A stretch of DNA of 64,000 nt from Paracoccaceae bacterium (GCA_022843025.1 JALHOL010000002.1:372001-436000); one strand, 5' to 3'. Positions 8,817 to 17,058 are shown, counted from the first letter of the stretch. Made by a program: numbers and translations. The notes: a model not told the origin generated them from the letters alone.

Positions 8817-8845
8817 GCGATACGCCCACGGACGGCAAAGGTCAA
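8817..8845 (-). promoter_or_regulatory. Probable sigma-70-type promoter of metZ
   Basis: On the minus strand TTGACC (8845-8840) and TATCGC (8822-8817) are separated by 17 bases. The predicted start, about 7 bases further on, coincides with the first base of the riboswitch P1 stem near 8810, which supports the call. Confidence 0.6.
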
Positions 8846-8963
8846 CGCCCGCCTGACGGGCCTTCGCATCCGCGCACAGGTCTATGGCGCATTTTGCGCC
8901 CCATTTGCATCTTGTTCCCCCGCGCCAAAGCCTCAACATCAGGTCAAAGCAACAGGAGCCGCC

Positions 8964-9665
8964 ATGACCGCCCCCATCGACCTGCATTACTGGCCCACCC
9001 CCAACGGCAAGAAGATCACCATCGCGCTTGAAGAGATGGGCCTTCCCTACACTATCCACCTCGTCAACATCGGCGCGGGCGATCAGTTCAAACCTGAATT
9101 CCTCGCCATCGCCCCCAACAACCGCATGCCCGCCATCACCGATCCCGAAGGCCCGGATGGCCAGCCCATCTCGATCTTCGAATCCGGCGCCATCCTGCAA
9201 TACCTCGTGCGCAAGACGGGCCAGTTCGGCGGCTCCAACGCCCGCGAACAGGCAGCCGTCGAACAATGGCTGATGTGGCAGATGGGCGGCGTCGGCCCGA
9301 TGGCCGGTCAGGCGCACCACTTCCTGACCTATGCCCCCGCGATGGACCCTCCGCAGGACCTGCCCTACGCCAAGGACCGCTACCGCCGCGAGGTGGGCCG
9401 CCTTTACGGCGTGCTGGACAAGCAGCTTGCCAAAACCCGCTACGCCGCCGGCGATTTCCTCTCCATCGCAGATTTCGCGATCTGGCCCTGGGCCATGGGC
9501 TGGACCGGCCAGCAACAGACGCTGGACGACAAACCCAACTTCAAACGCTGGCTTGATGAACTGGCCGCCCGCCCCGCCTTTGTCAAAGGCGCCGCCGTGG
9601 GGGCCGATCAGCGCAACAACAACACCACCGACCGCAAGGCGCAGGAAATTCTCTTCAAGCGCTAA
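8964..9665 (+). CDS. Glutathione S-transferase family protein (YfcG/Nu-like)
   Basis: A 233-residue cytosolic glutathione transferase. The N-terminal thioredoxin fold starts IDLHYWPTPNGKKITIALEE with the TPNG turn typical of Nu-class/YfcG proteins, and the glutathione-binding FESGAILQYL follows near residue 70. The all-alpha C-terminal half contains the N-capping segment FLSIADFAIWPW. YfcG relatives act mainly as glutathione-dependent disulfide reductases, so that is the likeliest activity; substrate is unknown. ATG 8964 is preceded by AGGAG. It is divergent from metZ and ends before a hairpin pair and a terminator. Confidence 0.9.
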   Translation: MTAPIDLHYWPTPNGKKITIALEEMGLPYTIHLVNIGAGDQFKPEFLAIAPNNRMPAITDPEGPDGQPISIFESGAILQYLVRKTGQFGGSNAREQAAVEQWLMWQMGGVGPMAGQAHHFLTYAPAMDPPQDLPYAKDRYRREVGRLYGVLDKQLAKTRYAAGDFLSIADFAIWPWAMGWTGQQQTLDDKPNFKRWLDELAARPAFVKGAAVGADQRNNNTTDRKAQEILFKR

Positions 9666-9668
9666 GTC

Positions 9669-9712
9669 CAAATTTCTTCGAAGAAATTTGCAAATTCGTT
9701 CCAACGAATTTG
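9669..9712. repeat. Twin-hairpin palindromic repeat, copy 1
   Basis: A perfect 22-bp palindrome (9669-9690, centre TTCGAA, arms beginning CAAATTTCT) is followed with no gap by a second hairpin, CAAATTCGTT-CC-AACGAATTTG (9691-9712). The first palindrome recurs base for base at 15439-15460, again followed directly by a CC-looped hairpin. It sits between the GST stop and the terminator. Confidence 0.9.
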
Positions 9713-9741
9713 AAAGGGCGGCCCCCAAAGGCCGCCCTTTT
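9713..9741 (+). terminator. Intrinsic terminator of the GST gene
   Basis: AAAGGGCGGC and GCCGCCCTTT make a 10-bp stem with an 8-base loop (CCCCAAAG), ending in TTTT. It starts directly after the twin-hairpin repeat, so the transcript end holds three consecutive stem-loops. Confidence 0.85.
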
Positions 9742-9937
9742 CCGCCGACGGCCACCGCGCGCAGCCCGCATCTGCCCGAATCTCCTTGCTACATGGCCCG
9801 AAAGGGCGCATAGCCATAGGGCTTTATTCGATCTTTCGACCTTCTGTCTTCCCTCGGGCTGTCAGACGCGAACTTGATGACCCTGAGCCAGGCCACCGCA
9901 AGTCCGCGGGTGGCGTATTTCGACAGGAGATCTCACG

Positions 9938-10144
9938 ATGGCCAACGGCACCGTGAAATGGTTCAACGCCACCAAAGGCTTCGGCTTCATTGCACCCGAG
10001 GGTGGCACCAAGGACGTGTTCGTCCACATCACCGCGCTGGAGCGCGCCGGCATCCGTTCGCTGGCTGACGGTCAGGCCGTCACCTTCGATCTGGAGCGTG
10101 ACCGCAACGGTCGCGAATCCGCGATGAACCTCGCTCTGGCATAA
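9938..10144 (+). CDS. Cold-shock protein (CspA family)
   Basis: A 68-residue single-domain cold-shock protein that binds single-stranded nucleic acid and probably acts as an RNA chaperone. It has the RNP1 motif KGFGFI and RNP2 VFVHI, in the order MANGTVKWFNATKGFGF then DVFVHITALERAG. The ATG is preceded by AGGAGATCTCACG. The long upstream leader (9742-9937) and own terminator indicate a monocistronic unit; whether it is truly cold-induced cannot be told, since many Rhodobacteraceae csp paralogues are constitutive. Confidence 0.96.
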   Translation: MANGTVKWFNATKGFGFIAPEGGTKDVFVHITALERAGIRSLADGQAVTFDLERDRNGRESAMNLALA

Positions 10145-10190
10145 GCCAAGGCACAGGCCCGGCGGCTCTGACCACCGGACCAGAATAGTC

Positions 10191-10227
10191 GAAGCCCGCG
10201 CAGTCGCTGCGCGGGCTTCTTTCTTTG
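10191..10227 (+). terminator. Intrinsic terminator of the cold-shock gene
   Basis: GAAGCCCGCGCA pairs with TGCGCGGGCTTC in a perfect 12-bp stem with loop GTCGC, followed by TTTCTTT. It lies 46 bases after the cold-shock stop. Confidence 0.93.
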
Positions 10228-10251
10228 ACAAATCTTCGGTCGAGACGCCCC

Positions 10252-10587
10252 CTAGCGAAAGACGGGTGCCAGCCCCGACCCCCGCTCGGCAATCAGATGC
10301 GAACCATGTCTGATAGCATGGTCAAAGCCGCCCTCCTCGACGACATAGCTGTCACGCGCAATCCGGCGCACGCCGATATCGCTCAGAAGATGCGGCGACA
10401 ACGCCTCCAGACGGCGGATTTCGGACTGCAAGTCACGCGCCTCACGACGCGCCGCCGCCTCTGCGGCCCAGTGCAAAAACGGCACCTCCCGCGACCGGGA
10501 CAGCAATCTTGCCAAGGCCAAACCCGGCCGGACGCGACGGGATAAAACAGTGGCGGAAACGGCAGCAGGAACGGGAAAGGCGGTCAT
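10252..10587 (-). CDS. DUF1127-like small protein
   Basis: A 111-residue basic protein. The middle contains an Arg/Glu-rich helix ending RRLEALSPHLLSDIGVRR, which matches the RxLxxLxxxxLxDIGxxR core of DUF1127 proteins. Known DUF1127 proteins are small, arginine-rich and linked to RNA or phosphate and stress physiology in alphaproteobacteria, but this one has an unusually long N-terminus (residues 1-50) and C-terminal tail. AAGGATCC lies upstream of the ATG. It is the last minus-strand gene before the cold-shock terminator and faces that gene tail to tail. Function is unknown and family membership is by one motif. Confidence 0.6.
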   Translation of the reverse strand: MTAFPVPAAVSATVLSRRVRPGLALARLLSRSREVPFLHWAAEAAARREARDLQSEIRRLEALSPHLLSDIGVRRIARDSYVVEEGGFDHAIRHGSHLIAERGSGLAPVFR

Positions 10588-10712
10588 GGCGGGGATCCTT
10601 TATGCGGCGCCACTCGGGCGCGGGGTTGGCCTCATGCACCCAATCTGCGCGCTCGCCCGGCCCCGCGCTGTTCCCCGGGAAACACCTCTCCGGGGACTTT
10701 TTGCCGCCCGCT

Positions 10713-11336
10713 TCAGCCTGCCTTATCCTCGTCCTTCTCAATCCCATACCGGCTCAACAACCCGCCTTGCGTCATGAAGAAGATGAACAGCGCCGCCGTC
10801 AGCCCGAATGTCTTGAAATTCACCCAAGCCTCGGTCGACATCAGTCGCCACACCGCCTCATTCACCACCGCCAGGCCAAAGAAGAACGCGCACAGCCGCC
10901 GGGTCAGGATCATCCACCCCTCAGGCTGCAAGGCCAGCGCCTCTTCCATCACCACCCGCAGATAGCTTTGCCCGCGCAGCAGGCCAAAGCCCAGAATGCC
11001 ACCGAACAGCAGATAGATCATCGTGGGCTTCATCTTGAAGAACCGCTCGTCGTTCAACCAGACCGACAGCCCCCCGAACAGCACCACCAACACCACCGTC
11101 GCCACCTGCATCTTCGACAGCTTGCCCGACAGCCACCACAGGATGCCTGTCGTGATCAGCATCAGCGGAATGAACAGCGCGGTCACCACGATGAACCCGT
11201 CATACTCCGCGCCACCAATCGTAAAGACCTGATCCTTCAGCTTCACGTAACCGGCGAAAAACAGCGCAATCGGCCCCAGTTCCAGCGCCAGCTTCAGCGC
11301 GGGATGAACCTTCTTTTCAGGTGTCGCATCGGACAT
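10713..11336 (-). CDS. ispZ: Inner-membrane septation protein (IspZ/YciB family)
   Basis: A 207-residue polytopic inner-membrane protein of the YciB/IspZ family, named for an intracellular septation phenotype and linked in enterobacteria to envelope synthesis and the cell-elongation machinery. It shows the family blocks LELGPIALFF near residue 20, LSVWLNDERFFKMKPT near 100 and the C-terminal WVNFKTFGL. About five or six hydrophobic segments are visible. It starts at ATG 11336, 24 bases after the EamA gene, so it is the third gene of an ftsY-eamA-ispZ unit, an arrangement common in this clade. Confidence 0.93.
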   Translation of the reverse strand: MSDATPEKKVHPALKLALELGPIALFFAGYVKLKDQVFTIGGAEYDGFIVVTALFIPLMLITTGILWWLSGKLSKMQVATVVLVVLFGGLSVWLNDERFFKMKPTMIYLLFGGILGFGLLRGQSYLRVVMEEALALQPEGWMILTRRLCAFFFGLAVVNEAVWRLMSTEAWVNFKTFGLTAALFIFFMTQGGLLSRYGIEKDEDKAG

Positions 11337-11360
11337 GTCGTGTCGTATCCTTCCTTCGGC

Positions 11361-12263
11361 CTACCCGATCTGCACCAGAACTGCCCCCAGCGCAATCAAC
11401 CCCATCAGCGCACCCCGCAGCATGCCCACCTTTTCGCCCAGCACCGCCCAGCCAATCACGGCGGCAAAGACTGTCGATGTCTCGCGCAGCGCCGCCACCT
11501 CACCCACACGGCCCAGCCGCGTGGCCAGCATAACCCCGCCAAAGCTGACGAATGCCACCAGCGCCCCGATCACGCCGCGCAGCACCAGCGGGCGCAACGG
11601 CGGCAATACCGCCCGCCCCCGCGCCAGCCGCACTGCCATCAACGTGGGGAAATCCACCGCCGTGATCAGGAAAAACCACGCCAGAAAGGTGAACGGGTCC
11701 GGCGTCAACCGGATGCCCCAGGCGTCATAGGTCGTATAGACGGCAACCAGCAGCCCCCCCGCCAGCGCCCAACCCAGCCCGGCATAAAGCGCCCGCCGCC
11801 CGATCTGCACCCCCCGCAGGTTCACCGCTGCCAGCATCAGGATCGCCCCCGACAGCAGCGCCACGCCCCCCCATTGCAACACCCGGTAATGCTCGCCCAG
11901 AAACAGCGCGGCAAAGGCCAGCGTCACCAGCGGCCCCGTCCCCCGCACCACCGGATAAACCACCGTATAGGCCGCCCGCTCATAGGCCAGCGCCATGGTC
12001 AGCTTGTAGGCAAAGTGAATCCCCAACGCCCCCAGCAACACCAGCCACTCAAACCCCTGCGGCCAAGGCACCGCAAACAACGCCACCGGCGCGATCAGCA
12101 AGAAGATCCATACATCAATCGACGCCCGCGTGACCCAGGGGTCATGCTGCCCCTTCTGCAACGCGCCAAAGACCGCGTGGGCAAGCGCCGACATGAGCGC
12201 GAGGCACAGCGCCAGCGTCATGCCCGCAGGCGTGCCCGCAATGGATAGCAGCCACTCCGTCAC
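11361..12263 (-). CDS. EamA-type (DMT superfamily) transporter
   Basis: A 300-residue drug/metabolite-transporter superfamily protein with about ten membrane helices in two EamA repeats. Repeat 1 ends around YPVVRGTGPLVTLAFAALFLGE and repeat 2 around RETSTVFAAVIGWAVLGEKV, each with the acidic GE signature. The start is a GTG at 12263, 22 bases after ftsY. The substrate cannot be read from sequence; families of this kind export amino acids, purines or other metabolites. Conservation next to ftsY and ispZ is a clade habit and does not indicate its substrate. Confidence 0.88.
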   Translation of the reverse strand: MTEWLLSIAGTPAGMTLALCLALMSALAHAVFGALQKGQHDPWVTRASIDVWIFLLIAPVALFAVPWPQGFEWLVLLGALGIHFAYKLTMALAYERAAYTVVYPVVRGTGPLVTLAFAALFLGEHYRVLQWGGVALLSGAILMLAAVNLRGVQIGRRALYAGLGWALAGGLLVAVYTTYDAWGIRLTPDPFTFLAWFFLITAVDFPTLMAVRLARGRAVLPPLRPLVLRGVIGALVAFVSFGGVMLATRLGRVGEVAALRETSTVFAAVIGWAVLGEKVGMLRGALMGLIALGAVLVQIG

Positions 12264-12285
12264 GCCGTCTCACACGCGCCTTGCA

Positions 12286-13404
12286 TCAGCCGTCCAGCCC
12301 CACCAGAGCCTTGGCGAAATCCTCCGGATCAAAAGGCGACAGATCGTCGATCTGCTCGCCCACGCCGATGGCATGGATGGGCAGGCCGAACTTGTCGGCC
12401 AGCGCGACCAGCACGCCGCCCTTCGCGGTGCCGTCCAGCTTGGTCATCACCAGCCCGGTCACATCCGCAATCTTGCGGAAAATCTCCACCTGAGAAATCG
12501 CGTTCTGCCCCGTCGTCGCATCCAGAACGAGCAGCGTGTTATGCGGCGCTGTGGCATCCACCTTGCGGATCACCCGCACGATCTTGGCCAGTTCTTCCAT
12601 CAGATCCTGCCGGTTCTGCAACCGCCCCGCCGTGTCGATCAACAGCAGGTCCGCCCCCTGCGCCTGCGCGCGGGTCAGCGCATCAAACGCCAGGCTGGCC
12701 GGGTCCGATCCCTCCGGCGCAGTCAGCACAGGCACACCCGCCCGCTGTCCCCAAATCTGCAACTGCTCCACCGCCGCCGCCCGGAACGTGTCGCCCGCCG
12801 CGATCACCACCGTCTTGCCCGCCGCCTTGAACTGGCTGGCCAGCTTGCCAATGGTCGTGGTCTTGCCCGACCCATTCACACCCACCACCAGCACGACCTG
12901 CGGCCGCTTGGGGTAAATCGGCAGGGGCCGCGCCACGGGTTCCATGATCCGCGTCACTTCATCCGCCAGCGCGCCCTTCAACTCGCGGGTCGAAACCCGC
13001 TTGCCGAACCGCCCCTCGGCGATATTGGCCGTCACCCGCATCGCGGTATCCACGCCCATATCGGCCTGGATCAACACCTCTTCCAGACTTTCCAGCATGG
13101 CATCATCAACCAGCCGCCGCGGCTCTTCCACCGCCGCCCCGCCGCCGAAAAGGCGCCCCAGCAACCCCGGCTTCGGCTCAGCCTTCACTTCGGCCTTCGG
13201 CTCAACCGCCGGCTCCGGCGCGACGGCCCGAGCAGGGACAGGGGCCGCGACGGTGCCCGCTGCAGGGGCCTCCGCCGGCTTGGCCGCCACCGGCTCAGTG
13301 GTCTCTGGCGGGGCCGCATCCTCGGCGACAAGCGCCTCCAACCCCTCCCCGATCTTGTCCGAAGACCGGAACATCTTGTCGCGCAGTTTCTTGAAGAAGG
13401 ACAT
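12286..13404 (-). CDS. ftsY: Signal recognition particle receptor FtsY
   Basis: SRP-receptor GTPase that docks ribosome-SRP complexes at the membrane for co-translational insertion. The 372-residue protein has an N-terminal basic amphipathic start (MSFFKKLRDKMF), a Glu/Ala/Pro-rich A domain of about 70 residues, then the NG domain with G1 GVNGSGKTTT, DTFRAAAVEQL, the G3 DTAGR, and the G4 TKLDGTAKGG. ATG 13404 is chosen over an upstream in-frame start because MSFFKK matches family N-termini and GGAAAGGGG lies upstream. It heads the ftsY-eamA-ispZ operon. The 493 bases upstream hold no gene, only two repeat boxes. Confidence 0.97.
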   Translation of the reverse strand: MSFFKKLRDKMFRSSDKIGEGLEALVAEDAAPPETTEPVAAKPAEAPAAGTVAAPVPARAVAPEPAVEPKAEVKAEPKPGLLGRLFGGGAAVEEPRRLVDDAMLESLEEVLIQADMGVDTAMRVTANIAEGRFGKRVSTRELKGALADEVTRIMEPVARPLPIYPKRPQVVLVVGVNGSGKTTTIGKLASQFKAAGKTVVIAAGDTFRAAAVEQLQIWGQRAGVPVLTAPEGSDPASLAFDALTRAQAQGADLLLIDTAGRLQNRQDLMEELAKIVRVIRKVDATAPHNTLLVLDATTGQNAISQVEIFRKIADVTGLVMTKLDGTAKGGVLVALADKFGLPIHAIGVGEQIDDLSPFDPEDFAKALVGLDG

Positions 13405-13897
13405 GCCGCCCCTTTCCGCCAATGGCCTTACCGTCACCTAATCCCTTCCACACCGCAACGGAAGGCCCGACCGTTGCCGACGCGTCCCCCAAACCCCAAA
13501 GCCCTGCCCTTTCCTCCCACAACACCACCGGCAAGGGCGCCCCCGCCCCAACACCCGCGCCCGAAAAGACATCCACCCGCCCCCGCACCGCCCCCCGCTA
13601 TCCGCGCCCGGCAAAACCGCGCGCATCACCCTCCCGCCCCCTGCCATTTCACCTTGGCCCAAATACCCATGCAACAGGGCCCATGCAGGCCAACAGCTTC
13701 AGAAAAGGGATCACTCTCCTGCCTCACCACCCCCCCGACGATGCAGGATCAGTGACACCACCCTCACCCCTCTCCCCTACCATCTCACCTTGGCCCAAAT
13801 ACCCATCCAACCGTTCCACCACGCCCACCGCTGCGACAAAGGCGACCGATCCCGCCCCCGTGACGCAAGCCCGCGCCCCTGCTATCCTTGCCCAGTG
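13405..13897. repeat. Gene-free stretch with two CACCTTGGCCCAAATACCC boxes
   Basis: No supportable gene lies between divergent ftsY and the AlkB-like gene. Two near-identical boxes occur, CCAT(T/C)TCACCTTGGCCC followed by AAATACCCAT(G/C)CAAC, starting at 13644 and 13780, exactly 136 bases apart and in the same orientation. The same box recurs at 51311. The rest is C-rich, low-complexity sequence without stem-loops that I could support. Promoters for both flanking genes must lie here but none is obvious. Confidence 0.7.
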
Positions 13898-14962
13898 ATG
13901 AGTAAACCCGCGCCCCGTTCCCCCCTCCCCATGACCGCCTTTGCCGCGGCAACCCTCGCGCCACTGCCACTCCTGGCCTTGGGGGCAGCTTCGGGCGGCG
14001 CGTGGCTCTGGGCCGCACTTGTCTACATGGGCCTGCTGTCGATCCTGCTTGATCAGATCCTCCCCCTCGTGGACTCTGCCCCCGAAGACGGCACAGAATT
14101 CCCCGCCGCCGACAGCCTTCTCCTGCTTCTCGGTCTCATCGCCCTCGCATTGCCGCCGCTCGCCATCGCCGGGGCCACCAGCGACAGTCTGACACTTCCG
14201 GAAAAAGCCGCCCTCCTCTTCGCCACCGGCCTCTGGTTGGGCCAGATCGCCCACCCCACCGCGCATGAGCTCATCCACCGCCCGGCCCGCCGCCACGTCC
14301 GTCTGGGCATCCTCGTCTATGCCTGGATGCTGATCGGCCATCACACCTCCAGCCACCGCCTGGTGCATCACCGCCATGTCGCCACAGCACAGGACCCCGC
14401 CACCGCCCGCCGGGGGATGGGCTTCTGGCGCTATCTGCCCCGCGCCTCAATAGGCGCTTTCCGCGCGGGCCTTGCCGCCGAAGGTGATCTGCGCCGTCGC
14501 AGCCCGCAGCCGGGCCTGCACCCCTATGCCCGCTACGCCCTGCTGTCTGCCGCCGCCCTCACCCTTGCCCTTTTGATCGGGGGCCCCGCGGGCCTGCTCC
14601 TCTGGCTGGCCCTCGCCGCCCATGCGCAACTCCAGATCCACCTGTCGGATTATGTGCAGCATTACGGCCTGACCCGCAGCATCGGCCCCGATGGCCGCCC
14701 CGAACCCGTCAACGCCCGCCATTCCTGGAACACCGCGCATTGGTTCTCCTCGGCGCTGCTTCTGAACGCACCACGCCATTCCGACCATCACAGCAACCCC
14801 TCGCGCCCCTACCCCGCCCTGCGCCTGCCCGAAGAGGCCCCCCGCCTGCCCTGGCCCCTGCCCTTGGCCTGCACCATCGCACTCTTCCCCCCGCTCTGGC
14901 ATCGCCTGATGAAACCCCAACTCGCCCGTTGGGCCACGCTGCAAGCGCCAACACAGCCGTGA
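13898..14962 (+). CDS. AlkB-like membrane di-iron alkane monooxygenase
   Basis: A 354-residue integral membrane fatty-acid-desaturase/hydroxylase family protein. The eight-histidine di-iron motifs of AlkB are all present: HELIHR, SSHRLVHHRHV, and NAPRHSDHHSNPSRPY (the alkane-hydroxylase form of HxxHH), together with NARHSWNTAHW. Hydrophobic segments precede each box. The expected reaction is terminal hydroxylation of medium-chain alkanes or similar hydrocarbons, using a rubredoxin electron donor; none is encoded nearby. ATG 13898 begins MSKPAPRSP; no strong ribosome site is seen. Short-chain-specific residues cannot be judged by eye, and a xylene- or fatty-acid-type substrate is possible. Confidence 0.85.
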   Translation: MSKPAPRSPLPMTAFAAATLAPLPLLALGAASGGAWLWAALVYMGLLSILLDQILPLVDSAPEDGTEFPAADSLLLLLGLIALALPPLAIAGATSDSLTLPEKAALLFATGLWLGQIAHPTAHELIHRPARRHVRLGILVYAWMLIGHHTSSHRLVHHRHVATAQDPATARRGMGFWRYLPRASIGAFRAGLAAEGDLRRRSPQPGLHPYARYALLSAAALTLALLIGGPAGLLLWLALAAHAQLQIHLSDYVQHYGLTRSIGPDGRPEPVNARHSWNTAHWFSSALLLNAPRHSDHHSNPSRPYPALRLPEEAPRLPWPLPLACTIALFPPLWHRLMKPQLARWATLQAPTQP

Positions 14963-15015
14963 CTGGCCAAACCGCCGCCATTCTGGCATGGTCCCTCCAT
15001 CTGACCGGAGCCGAC

Positions 15016-15432
15016 ATGCGCCTTGCCACCCTGACCTTCTGCCTTGCCCTCGCCGCACCTGCGCTGGCCGAAACTGTGTTTCAGGTCGCCGACGCCCCCC
15101 TCAGCGCTGCCGAGTTTGAGGCCTATGCCACAGGCAAGACCCTTTCCTATGCACAGGACGGCGTGGTCTGGGGGTCCGAACAATACCTGTCAGACCGCCG
15201 CGTGATCTGGGCCTTCACCGAAGATGAATGCCAATACGGCCACTGGTTCGAAGATCAAGGCAATATCTGCTTTCTCTATGAAAGCGACCTACAACCGCAA
15301 TGCTGGCGCTTCTTTCGCGAAGACAGCGGATTGCGCGCCATCTTCATGGGGGCTGATGGCGGCACCTCGCTGTCCGAAGTGGGCCAAAGCGACCAGCCGC
15401 TCAGCTGCCCCGGCCCGGATGTCGGCGTCTGA
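15016..15432 (+). CDS. Secreted hypothetical protein
   Basis: A 138-residue protein with a clear signal peptide (MRLATLTFCLALAAPALA, cleavage before ETVFQV). The mature part has four cysteines (ECQYG, NICFLY, PQCWRF and SCPGP) that could form two disulfides, and a tryptophan- and aspartate-rich core with DRRVIWAFTEDEC. It resembles small periplasmic proteins common in Rhodobacteraceae that have no assigned function. ATG 15016 is chosen because it begins the signal peptide, with GGAG six bases upstream. It lies 53 bases after the AlkB-like gene on the same strand, so co-transcription is possible. I do not recognise a family. Confidence 0.75.
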   Translation: MRLATLTFCLALAAPALAETVFQVADAPLSAAEFEAYATGKTLSYAQDGVVWGSEQYLSDRRVIWAFTEDECQYGHWFEDQGNICFLYESDLQPQCWRFFREDSGLRAIFMGADGGTSLSEVGQSDQPLSCPGPDVGV

Positions 15433-15438
15433 CGGGAT

Positions 15439-15482
15439 CAAATTTCTTCGAAGAAATTTGCAAAAATCTTCCAAGATTTTTG
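15439..15482. repeat. Twin-hairpin palindromic repeat, copy 2
   Basis: The 22-bp palindrome of 9669-9690 is repeated identically at 15439-15460 and is again followed directly by a CC-looped hairpin, CAAAAATCTT-CC-AAGATTTTTG (15461-15482), whose arms differ from copy 1 by compensated changes. It lies between the convergent secreted-protein gene and xseA and may act as a two-way transcript end. Confidence 0.9.
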
Positions 15483-15498
15483 CCGCCCCATCCCGCCC

Positions 15499-17058
15499 TT
15501 AGAACAAACTCCCCTGCTCCGGCCCGCCATCCGCCTTCCGCGCCCGCGCCTTGCCGCCCAGCGCCAGCCGCCCATCGGCGAACTCGATCTCCAGCGCCGC
15601 CGCCTTCTCCGCTCCCGCCTTGGTGGTGACGACCGCGCCATCGCCGCGCACCACGGCATAGCCGCGCCGCAGCGTCTCGGCATAGCCCAGCGTCACCCGC
15701 GTCCGGTCCAATGCCTCCAACCGCTGTGAAAGCCGCTCGAACCGCGCCAAAGGTGCCGCCTCCAGCCGCGCCGCCAGCGGCACCAGCTTGTCACGGCCCT
15801 CCCGCGTGGTCCGCTCCGCGCCCGCAATCACCCGCGCCAGCGCAGGCTGCAACCGTTCGCCCAGCACTTGCACCCGCGCCTTCACCCGCTCCATCGGTCG
15901 CTCCAGCGCGATCTCCAATCCCCGCGCCCGCTCGCCCAGATCGCGCCGCCGATGCGCCACCAGCCCGAGCAGCAGTTCCGGCCGCACCAATCCCGCCCGC
16001 GCCTCATACACCTGCCGCTTGCGCGCCGCCGCCATGCCAAGCCCGGCACCCAGCCGCCCGCCCCACAGGTCCAGCCGCTGCGCCGCCGTTTGCGTCAACA
16101 CCTCCGGCCGCGGCAAGGCCCGCGCCAGATCGCGCAACCGCTGCCCACGCATCCCCACACCGGTGACAGCCGCCCGCACCGCCCGCGCACCCAATCCATC
16201 TACCGCCGCCAGCAGTTCCAGCCGCACCGGCACCGCCATTTCTGCCGCCGCCGTGGGCGTCGGAGCGCGCCGGTCGGCGGCAAAGTCGATCAGCGTCGTA
16301 TCTGTCTCATGCCCCACGGCGGAAATCAGCGGGATATCTGACGCCGCCGCCGCCCGCACCACGATCTCCTCGTTGAAGCCCCAAAGGTCCTCCAGCGACC
16401 CGCCACCCCGCGCCACAATGATCAGGTCCGGGCGTGGCACCGGTCCGCCGGGTGCAATCGCGTTGAACCCCCGGATTGCGGCGGCCACTTCCGGCGCACA
16501 GGCCTGCCCCTGCACCGCCACGGGCCAGATCAGCACATGGCGCGGAAACCGGTCCCGCAACCGATGCAGGATATCCCGGATCACCGCACCAGAAGGCGAG
16601 GTGACAACCCCGATCACCCCCGGCAGAAACGGAATCGCCTTCTTGCGCTCCGCATCGAACAACCCCTCCGCCGCCAGCGCAGCGCGGCGCTTTTCCAGCA
16701 TCGCCATCAGCGCGCCCGCGCCCGCCGGCGCCACATCCTCGACGATCAACTGGTATTTCGACTGCCCCGGAAAGGTGGTCATGCGCCCGGTGGCAACCAC
16801 TTCCATCCCCTCCTCGGGGCGGACCTGCATCTTCGCCACCTGCCCCTTCCAGGAAATGGCGGCAATCACGCTGCGGTCATCTTTCAGGTCGAAATACAGA
16901 TGCCCTGAGGCAGGCCGCGACACGCGCCCCACCTCGCCCCGCACGCGCACCAACCCGAACTCCCCCTCGATCACCCGCTTCACCGCACCGGAAAGCTCCG
17001 ACACGGTGTATTCCGGCTGATTGCCCTGCGGGGCGGGGGCGTCTTCGAACAGGTCCAT
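15499..17058 (-). CDS. xseA: Exodeoxyribonuclease VII large subunit
   Basis: Large subunit of exonuclease VII, which degrades single-stranded DNA from both ends together with XseB. The 519-residue protein has an N-terminal OB domain (YTVSELSGAVKRVIEGEFG), the catalytic core with VVTSPSGAVIRDILHRL, IVARGGGSLEDLWGFNEE and SAVGHETDTTLIDFAADRRA, then a long Arg-rich coiled coil and the C-terminal TLGYAETLRRGYAVV. Two in-frame ATGs (17070 and 17058) compete; 17058 is preferred because GGAG lies seven bases before it. XseB is not adjacent. Upstream sit four tandem hairpins and the divergent purD. Confidence 0.96.
   Translation of the reverse strand: MDLFEDAPAPQGNQPEYTVSELSGAVKRVIEGEFGLVRVRGEVGRVSRPASGHLYFDLKDDRSVIAAISWKGQVAKMQVRPEEGMEVVATGRMTTFPGQSKYQLIVEDVAPAGAGALMAMLEKRRAALAAEGLFDAERKKAIPFLPGVIGVVTSPSGAVIRDILHRLRDRFPRHVLIWPVAVQGQACAPEVAAAIRGFNAIAPGGPVPRPDLIIVARGGGSLEDLWGFNEEIVVRAAAASDIPLISAVGHETDTTLIDFAADRRAPTPTAAAEMAVPVRLELLAAVDGLGARAVRAAVTGVGMRGQRLRDLARALPRPEVLTQTAAQRLDLWGGRLGAGLGMAAARKRQVYEARAGLVRPELLLGLVAHRRRDLGERARGLEIALERPMERVKARVQVLGERLQPALARVIAGAERTTREGRDKLVPLAARLEAAPLARFERLSQRLEALDRTRVTLGYAETLRRGYAVVRGDGAVVTTKAGAEKAAALEIEFADGRLALGGKARARKADGGPEQGSLF

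Noticed and set aside
10669..10705. GC hairpin followed by CTTTTT upstream of ispZ's stop side
   Set aside because: The T-run faces the plus strand where no gene ends; the stem is interrupted and short, so I do not call a terminator.
10509..12248. A 579-residue open frame antisense to ispZ and eamA
   Set aside because: Arg/Gln/His-rich composition, no domain, and it covers two confident genes.
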